Notes under the pieces: model-generated
What the model saw: only the letters and a program-made list of their open reading frames with translations
Databases searched by the model: none
What the model was told of the DNA's origin: nothing
Translations under genes and position numbers: made by a program
Shown here: piece by piece, positions 30,156 through 34,882 of the stretch
How positions within the stretch are numbered: the first letter of the stretch is position 1
Layout of the letters: every line of letters begins with the position of its first letter
DNA from: Candidatus Uhrbacteria bacterium
GTDB taxonomy: Bacteria > Patescibacteriota > Patescibacteriia > 2-12-FULL-60-25
Assembly (NCBI GenBank): GCA_016203535.1
Contig: JACQMO010000010.1
Span: 1-34,882, forward strand
Direction: 5' to 3'
DNA: 34,882 nucleotides

Positions 30156-31292
30156 CTACGGCAGGGGGGAGTCGATCGGTTCGTTCGCATATTTGGATCC
30201 GATCGCCTGTGAGATGTGAGAAAAACCGTCTCGACGGAGAAGGGCCGTCACCCCCCGATTGATCTCTCCGATGAGTTGCGGCCCCTCAAAAATCATCCCG
30301 GTGATCAATTGAACCAACGACGCGCCTCGGATGATTTTCTCATAGGCGTCCTCCGCGGAAAAAATGCCTCCGCATCCGATGATGAGATAGCGTTTCCCGG
30401 CGCGGCGATAGATGTGGGAAATTATTTCATTCGAGGGCTCGCGGACGGGAACGCCGCTGATCCCGCCATGATCTTTCCCTTGGATTTCCGACGGTGCGAG
30501 ATGCGGGTTGTTCCTGTCCTTGACTAAATTCGATGGAATCCACCCGTGGATACGATGGCGCCCGGCAATATCGAGCAACGCATCCATGTGTTCAACGGTG
30601 ATCTCCGCCGGGAGTTTAATGAACACCGGCTTCTGTGTCTGAACCTCGTCCAACGCGGCCATGAGCGCATCAAAACGCATTGGATCGGTGAACGGTTCTC
30701 CTCCGTAGGCATTCGGACAGCTGATATTCACGGTCAAATAGTCGCCGATATCCGCGAGTGTTCGAGCCGCCTTCACGTAATCAGCGATCCCCGCCTCCAG
30801 GGAGAGAGTGTGGGGGCTGTTCGTTTTCGCGATGCTTGTGCCGATTGGAAAAATGAATTTTTTTCCTTGCAAACGTTTCGCGGCCGCGATGCAGCCGTCA
30901 TTCATCAGGCCGTAGTATACCAAGAGCGCCTTGGATTGCGGAAGGCGCCACACGCGCGGTTTGGGGTTTCCAGGGCACGGTTCGCCGGTCACAGAGCCGA
31001 TCTCTTCAAAACCAAACCCCACGGACGGCAGGATGTTCACCAACTGCGCGTTCTTATCGAATCCCGCCGCAAGTCCCACGGGATTCCGGAACCGAATGCC
31101 GAGAATCTCCTGCTCAAGCGCGGGATGCCGATACGCAAACATCGCCGACGTCAATGCTCTGGCGGTCGGATGGCGGCCGAGAAAAACACCGACCCTGACC
31201 ATGCGTTCATGCACCTCCTCCGGATCATGGCGGAAGAGTATCGGCTTCACGACGGTGCGGTATCCCGAGCGAAGAAATCGGGTTGCGTGCAT
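30156..31292 (-). CDS. pyrD: Dihydroorotate dehydrogenase, class 2-like
   Basis: A 378-aa flavoenzyme oxidising dihydroorotate to orotate in pyrimidine synthesis. The N-terminal helix region typical of membrane-associated class 2 enzymes is present (FRHDPEEVHERMVRVGVFLG), then NPVGLAAGFDKN, FEEIGSVTGEPCPGNPKPRV, GGISGVPVREPSNEII and IGCGGIFSAEDAYEKI as FMN-binding motifs. At the catalytic base it reads NISCPN with Cys192, whereas class 2 enzymes normally have Ser (NISSPN) and class 1 enzymes have Cys. No other pyr gene is nearby. ATG at 31292 gives the best length; the longer frame runs through the tRNA genes and is spurious. Confidence 0.92.
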   Translation of the reverse strand: MHATRFLRSGYRTVVKPILFRHDPEEVHERMVRVGVFLGRHPTARALTSAMFAYRHPALEQEILGIRFRNPVGLAAGFDKNAQLVNILPSVGFGFEEIGSVTGEPCPGNPKPRVWRLPQSKALLVYYGLMNDGCIAAAKRLQGKKFIFPIGTSIAKTNSPHTLSLEAGIADYVKAARTLADIGDYLTVNISCPNAYGGEPFTDPMRFDALMAALDEVQTQKPVFIKLPAEITVEHMDALLDIAGRHRIHGWIPSNLVKDRNNPHLAPSEIQGKDHGGISGVPVREPSNEIISHIYRRAGKRYLIIGCGGIFSAEDAYEKIIRGASLVQLITGMIFEGPQLIGEINRGVTALLRRDGFSHISQAIGSKYANEPIDSPLP

Positions 31293-31347
31293 AGGACTGA
31301 TCGATCGTTCAGCGAAAGGGTAGCACAAACAAAAGGGAATCTCACTG

Positions 31348-31394
31348 CCCGCCAGCAACAAACCCCGCTCAAGGCGGGGCTTATTGCTGGCGGG
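31348..31394 (-). terminator. Nested hairpin at the 3' end of tRNA-Asp
   Basis: An inner stem CCCCGC/GCGGGG (31363-31368, 31374-31379) followed on the minus strand by TTTGTT is a terminator for the tRNA transcript. It sits inside an outer perfect 11-bp stem, 31348-31358 with 31384-31394, whose 5' arm on the minus strand is the tRNA 3' end including CCA. Confidence 0.7.
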
Positions 31395-31465
31395 TGCGAA
31401 GGGATTCGAACCCTCGATCTTCTCCGTGACAGGGAGACGTGTTAACCGGGCTACACCACGCACCC
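31388..31465 (-). tRNA. tRNA-Asp (GTC)
   Basis: A full cloverleaf: acceptor GGGTGCG/CGCACCC, D stem GTGT/ACAC, anticodon stem TCTCC/GGAGA around the 7-nt loop CTGTCAC (anticodon GTC), T arm GAGGG-TTCGAAT-CCCTT. The discriminator is G73, the Asp identity base, and the 3' CCA is encoded (31388-31390). It lies downstream of the tRNA-like copy. Confidence 0.95.
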
Positions 31466-31491
31466 AGGCGTGAGTTCTTCTTTTCTCGTTG

Positions 31492-31567
31492 AGCGTGCGA
31501 AGGGATTCGAACCCTCGATCTCCCCGATGGCCATCGGGGCGTGTTAACCGGGCTACACCACGCACCC
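31492..31567 (-). tRNA. tRNA-like copy of tRNA-Asp with palindromic 8-nt-loop anticodon arm
   Basis: Identical to the neighbouring tRNA-Asp in the 5' acceptor strand, D arm, variable loop and T arm, but the anticodon arm is replaced by an 18-nt palindrome: stem CCCCG/CGGGG with the 8-nt loop ATGGCCAT. After U33 the next bases are GGCC, so the anticodon could be GGC (Ala), GCC (Gly) or a four-base GGCC. The 3' acceptor strand has one mismatch (CGCACGC), the discriminator is T, and no CCA is encoded. It may be a pseudogene or a non-canonical tRNA. Confidence 0.7.
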
Positions 31568-31586
31568 AAACTTCAAACGTGGCAGG

Positions 31587-31615
31587 AGGTTATCACGCTT
31601 TTTTTTGAACCGCAA
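31587..31615 (-). promoter_or_regulatory. Promoter of the tRNA pair
   Basis: TTGCGG (31610-31615) and TAACCT (31587-31592) with a 17-nt spacer on the minus strand; the start site would be about 13 nt before the first tRNA base. Confidence 0.5.
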
Positions 31616-31625
31616 GCATCCGAGG

Positions 31626-31653
31626 TTTACAGGAAAACTCGCCGTGTTACTGT
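31626..31653 (+). promoter_or_regulatory. Promoter of the EVE gene, short leader
   Basis: TTTACA (31626-31631) and TACTGT (31648-31653) with a 16-nt spacer; the start site would be about 10 nt before ATG at 31670. Confidence 0.45.
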
Positions 31654-31669
31654 ATCTTCAAGAATATCT

Positions 31670-32083
31670 ATGGCCTATTGGCTGCTCAAAACCGAGCCGG
31701 AAGTCTATTCGTGGGAACGGCTTGAACAGGACAAAAAGACGATGTGGGAAGGCGTCCGCAATTACCAGGCGCGGAACGCTTTGAAAGAGATGGCCGAGGG
31801 CGATCTCGTGTTTATCTATCACAGCGGCGAAGAAAAAATGATCATGGGCGTGGCGCGAGTCACGAAAGCCGCATACCCGGATCCCACGAGTTCAGAGGCA
31901 AAATGGCTCGTCGTGGATATCGAAGCCGTGAAGCCGCTCATGCGTCCGGTGAGTCTCGAAGAAATAAAAAACACGTATCTCCTGAACGTCATGCCGCTCG
32001 CGACGCAATCGCGTCTGTCCGTTCAGCCGGTGACCGAGCCGCAGTGGAATTTGATTTTAAAAATCGCGAAGACGGAGGTTTAA
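31670..32083 (+). CDS. EVE domain protein (YTH/PUA-like modified-base reader)
   Basis: A 137-aa single-domain protein. The opening MAYWLLKTEPEVYSWERLEQD and the following MWEGVRNYQARNAL, GDLVFIYHSG and IMGVARVTKAAYPD are the standard EVE motifs. EVE domains belong to the PUA/ASCH/YTH group and bind modified bases in DNA or RNA; in bacteria they are often found with restriction-like systems, but stand-alone copies such as this are also widespread. The start at 31670 is the family start. The gene converges on pyk and overlaps its last 4 nt. Confidence 0.93.
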   Translation: MAYWLLKTEPEVYSWERLEQDKKTMWEGVRNYQARNALKEMAEGDLVFIYHSGEEKMIMGVARVTKAAYPDPTSSEAKWLVVDIEAVKPLMRPVSLEEIKNTYLLNVMPLATQSRLSVQPVTEPQWNLILKIAKTEV

Positions 32084-33492
32084 ATTTTCACAATCTCAAT
32101 CTTGTTCGCCGTGCCGGGTTTGCCGGAGGGGGAGCCGGTCACGATGACTACGCGTTGGCCGTGTTTCAGCTTGCGTTCTTTTTTGAGATGTTCGATCGCC
32201 GCTTTCGCCATGAGTTCGGGCGTCTTTTTGCGTGGGAGGAGACGCGGTTCCACGCCCCATGCAAGACGCAGAAGGCGCTGCACGTGGGGGTCGAACGTCC
32301 AGGCAAAAATCGGCGCTTCGGGCCGGAATGAACTGACTTCTTGCGCCGTGCGTCCCGTTGCCGTGGCGATGACGACGGGCGCACCGCCGAGCGCTTCGAC
32401 GATCACGCGCACGGTCGCGCCGATCACTTCCGGCACGTCGCGCGGCGCGGTGAGATCCACCGCCTGAAGATCGTCGAATCGCGACGCCTCGGTGGCGGCG
32501 ATGGTGTCTGACATGATCTTCACCGCCTCGACCGGATGCGCGCCGGTCGCGCTCTCTCCGGAAAGCATCACGGCATCGGCGTGATCGATCACCGCATTCG
32601 CGACATCGGAAACTTCCGCGCGCGTGGGGCGCGGGTTTTTGATCATGGAATCCAGCATCTGCGTCGCAACGATCACGGGGACGGCGTGTTCGCGGCATGC
32701 CGCAATGATCTGTTTCTGGACGACCGGGACGCTCGCGGCTGGCGTTTCGATTCCCAAATCCCCTCGCGCGACCATCACGACGTCCACGAGCGGTAAAATT
32801 TCTGCGAACCGGTCCACCGCTTCCTGTTTTTCGATCTTGACGGCGATGCGGATCCGTTTCCCGGCCGGGCCGCGCCGATCCAGAAGCTGACGCAAGTCCT
32901 TCACGTCCTGCGGCGAACGGACGAAGGAGAGCGCGACGAAATCCACGCCGAGCGTCGTGCCGAACACGGCGTCGGCACGATCCTTCTCCGACAGCGCGGG
33001 CATCCGGAGCTTCGTGCCCGGCAGATTAAACCCTTTATGGGAGGTGAGCGTTCCTCCCTGGACCACCTCCGTGAAGATCCGGCGGCCTTCGACGCGTTCG
33101 ATTGTTACTTCCAACAATCCGTCATCCAAGAGAATCCGCTCCCCTTTCTTCACGTCCTGATGAAGCGTCTGGAGCGTGACGGGAATGTCGCCGGACAAGA
33201 GGTCGGATCCCGTGGCGAATACCGCGCGCTTTCCGGCGACCAGTTTCACGCCCTCTTTCGGAAGATCCCCGACGCGAATTTTCGGGCCTTGCAGATCCTG
33301 GAGGATCCCGAACGGTTGCCCCAGGCGTTTGCCGGCCAGGGCCAAATTTTTCACGATGCGCGCATGGTCTTCATGGGTCCCGTGCGAAAAGTTGAGCCGC
33401 GCCACGTCCATGCCCGCGCGTCCCAGCCGATAGAGGGTCGACGGATCACGGGAAACGGGGCCGATGGTGCAGACGATTTTCGTGCGTTTCAT
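32080..33492 (-). CDS. pyk: Pyruvate kinase
   Basis: A 470-aa enzyme for the last step of glycolysis, phosphoenolpyruvate + ADP to pyruvate + ATP. KRTKIVCTIGPVSRDP, MDVARLNFSHG, GILQDLQGPKIRVG, the catalytic Lys region VKIEKQEAVDRFAEI, the metal-binding VMVARGDLGIE and the signature PTRAEVSDVANAVIDHADAVMLSGE are all present. The C-terminal effector domain is complete (VIATATGRTAQEVSSFRP to VTGSPSGKPGTANKIEI). The gene starts 10 nt after htrA ends, so it is probably on the htrA transcript. No Shine-Dalgarno is visible. Confidence 0.98.
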   Translation of the reverse strand: MKRTKIVCTIGPVSRDPSTLYRLGRAGMDVARLNFSHGTHEDHARIVKNLALAGKRLGQPFGILQDLQGPKIRVGDLPKEGVKLVAGKRAVFATGSDLLSGDIPVTLQTLHQDVKKGERILLDDGLLEVTIERVEGRRIFTEVVQGGTLTSHKGFNLPGTKLRMPALSEKDRADAVFGTTLGVDFVALSFVRSPQDVKDLRQLLDRRGPAGKRIRIAVKIEKQEAVDRFAEILPLVDVVMVARGDLGIETPAASVPVVQKQIIAACREHAVPVIVATQMLDSMIKNPRPTRAEVSDVANAVIDHADAVMLSGESATGAHPVEAVKIMSDTIAATEASRFDDLQAVDLTAPRDVPEVIGATVRVIVEALGGAPVVIATATGRTAQEVSSFRPEAPIFAWTFDPHVQRLLRLAWGVEPRLLPRKKTPELMAKAAIEHLKKERKLKHGQRVVIVTGSPSGKPGTANKIEIVKI

Positions 33493-33502
33493 AGATCAGG
33501 AA

Positions 33503-34726
33503 CTATTTTTGAGGTTTAAATTCATCCAGCGTGACGCGCACATCTTTTTCCTCGCCGCGGCGGAGGATCCGAAGCGCCACTGTGTCGCCAGGAATATGCC
33601 GGCTGATCAACGAACTCAAACTGTGCTCATCGTTGATCGGCGTCCCGTCGAGCGACAAAATGATGTCATTCTCGGAAATCCCCTCCTTGTCCGCCGGAGA
33701 ACCCGGGATCACCGCGAGGTCGGACGGCTCCGCGCCGCGAGAAATGAGCACGCCGTGATCCACGGGCAGATTGTTTTTCTTCACGAGGTCGTCCGTGATG
33801 ATGAGATACCGGATGCCGAGAAAGGGCCGCGCGATACGTCCGAGCTTCTGGACCTGCTCGACGTCGCGCTTTACGAGGTTGGACGGAAGGGCGAATCCGA
33901 GGAGTTGGCCGGCGAAGGACACCGCGGTGTTCACGCCGACGACGCGGCCCTGCAAGTCGATGAGCGGCCCGCCGGAATTCCCGCGGTTGATTGCGGCGTC
34001 GGTCTGGATGGCTTCTTCGATAAGCTCCCCGTCGAAATCGTTCTCGGCGATGATGCGTCGGTTGAGTCCGGACACGATTCCCTTCGTGACGGTGTTGCGG
34101 AATTCGTCCAACGCGTTGCCGATCGCGACCACGGTCTGTCCGGTTTTCAAAGCGTCGGAATCCGCGAAGGTCAGATACGGATAGTTGTCCCCTTCGATAT
34201 CGAGGATTGCGAGGTCAAGAACCGGGTCGCGCGCGAGCACGGTTGCCGAAAGCGATGTCCCGTTCCGGAGGAGCACTTCGTATTGGGCGTTCGGATCTTC
34301 CACGACATGGCGATTGGTCACGATGAGGCCTCCGGCGGACACTAAAAAACCGGAACCGCCTCCGATTTTCTGCCGTCCTTCCGGCGCGGGCTCGGATTCG
34401 CCCAACGGAAATTCCTCCCCGAAAAACGGATTGACGGAGCGGCGCGAGGGAAGCTTCGACGCGTCAATCGTGGCGGCAATGGAAACGACCGCCGGGAGCA
34501 CCCGATCGAGGACGGCGATCAACTGGTCGTCCTCTGCCGTGGCAAAGCCATTCGCCGGCACCGGGGACGGAGGGGTGAGGACTGCGGATGTTCCGGACGT
34601 CGCGGACGGGACGAAAGATAACCGGAACGCGGGCGAAACGGCGCTTCCCAAGGCGCCGCCCAAAACTCCGGCGAGGAGTGAAACAAGAACGATCAAAGAA
34701 AGATGGGAACATTTGGACTTCATCAT
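33503..34726 (-). CDS. htrA: HtrA/DegP-type serine protease with PDZ domain
   Basis: A 407-aa envelope protease/chaperone that degrades or refolds damaged exported proteins. A signal anchor (about 9-31) and a linker precede the trypsin-like domain, with triad His140 (VTNRHVVED), Asp171 (DLAILDI) and Ser251 (NRGNSGGPL). One PDZ domain follows (about 305-400: FLGIRYLIITDD, AVIPGSPADKEGISENDIIL). I chose ATG at 34726 because an extended -10 box ends 14 nt upstream, so the more upstream ATGs at 34753 and 34783 would lie outside the mRNA. It leads into pyk. A second, different secreted serine protease is at 29007. Confidence 0.95.
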   Translation of the reverse strand: MMKSKCSHLSLIVLVSLLAGVLGGALGSAVSPAFRLSFVPSATSGTSAVLTPPSPVPANGFATAEDDQLIAVLDRVLPAVVSIAATIDASKLPSRRSVNPFFGEEFPLGESEPAPEGRQKIGGGSGFLVSAGGLIVTNRHVVEDPNAQYEVLLRNGTSLSATVLARDPVLDLAILDIEGDNYPYLTFADSDALKTGQTVVAIGNALDEFRNTVTKGIVSGLNRRIIAENDFDGELIEEAIQTDAAINRGNSGGPLIDLQGRVVGVNTAVSFAGQLLGFALPSNLVKRDVEQVQKLGRIARPFLGIRYLIITDDLVKKNNLPVDHGVLISRGAEPSDLAVIPGSPADKEGISENDIILSLDGTPINDEHSLSSLISRHIPGDTVALRILRRGEEKDVRVTLDEFKPQK

Positions 34727-34739
34727 AAAAAGCAACACA

Positions 34740-34748
34740 ACTATAGCA
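34740..34748 (-). promoter_or_regulatory. Extended -10 promoter of htrA, near leaderless
   Basis: TGCTATAGT on the minus strand is an extended -10 box; the start site would lie about 7 nt before ATG at 34726. The -35 region is weak. Confidence 0.5.
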
Positions 34749-34802
34749 TACATGCGGCGTCCCTTTTTTGCTTGCTTCCCCAACCATGAGGGAAGGTGGG
34801 AG

Positions 34803-34882
34803 ATGCGTCAGCACGGGTGACGCGGAACGGGGGACCCCCACGGCACGCAGATCAGCAGATCGAGTACCGTGGGGGTGGGCCG
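34803..34882. repeat. ACGGGT-family structured element, copy D (cut by window end)
   Basis: The first 80 bases of a further copy: GCACGGGT, the loop GAC, GCGG, the inner stem CCCCCACGG/CCGTGGGGG and part of the 3' side. It is the exact reverse complement of 21375-21454. The closing GGCAGGACCCGT side lies beyond the window. It is upstream of htrA. Confidence 0.85.

Noticed and set aside
30156-31565. pyrD extended to start at 31565
   Set aside because: The extension translates through both tRNA genes and the nested terminator; the family start is near 31292.

Overview
The window is about 34.9 kb of mostly high-GC bacterial DNA, densely packed with genes and using the standard bacterial code (TGA is a normal stop). 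Several traits suggest a Candidate Phyla Radiation bacterium (Patescibacteria, Parcubacteria-like). These are a DUF4012 protein beside GT2 glycosyltransferases, a very short TsaB, shortened XseA and other compact versions of housekeeping proteins, a secreted protease with a tail domain I associate with CPR exported proteins, many genes without a Shine-Dalgarno, and long overlapping minus-strand operons. I read this from sequence alone, so the phylum is an inference.

Layout. 1-700: AT-rich edge with the start of a DNA methyltransferase (type III Mod-like) and a small unknown gene. 800-1804: mreB between dispersed hairpin repeats. 1963-8454 (minus): a surface-glycan cluster (DUF4012 protein, two soluble GT2 enzymes, one membrane GT2 with a QxxRW motif), preceded by tsaB and an HTH/nucleotidyltransferase-like regulator. 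8543-10618 (plus): a membrane protein with a PP2C-like but apparently inactive N-domain and a propeller-like C-domain. 10640-11911 (minus): rplJ-rplL with a recognisable L10 leader. 11954-12760 (plus): a cupredoxin lipoprotein. 12859-18085 (minus): one long run, flavoprotein - cyclophilin lipoprotein - C39 peptidase - membrane protein - CapA-like phosphoesterase - xseA - xseB. 18162-21310 (minus): a divergent MetK and a UvrD-type helicase. 21539-22063: an unknown basic protein with its own promoter and terminator. 22173-25989 (minus): gpmI - nth - PAP2 - mltG. 26185-27891 (plus): a large disordered single-pass membrane protein. 27959-30152: a small membrane protein, a pterin dehydratase, a HIT protein and a secreted trypsin-like protease. 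30156-31567 (minus): pyrD, tRNA-Asp and an odd tRNA-like copy. 31670-34726: an EVE protein (plus), then pyk and htrA (minus).

Themes. Much of the content serves the envelope: MreB, MltG, PAP2, the glycosyltransferases, CapA, the C39 peptidase, HtrA and secreted proteases. The rest is central metabolism (gpmI, pyk, pyrD), DNA repair (uvrD, nth, xseAB) and translation.

The most unusual signals are non-coding. First, a family of stem-loop elements shares an outer stem ACGGGT/ACCCGT and an asymmetric internal loop (GAC against GGCAGG). Five copies are visible, three of them directly after stop codons, and two are identical over at least 80 bp in inverted orientation 13 kb apart. Second, a tRNA-Asp-like gene carries an anticodon arm replaced by an 18-bp palindrome with an 8-nt loop. 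Third, 7-bp tandem repeats recur in and between genes. Fourth, several promoters lie so close to their start codons that the mRNAs are probably leaderless.
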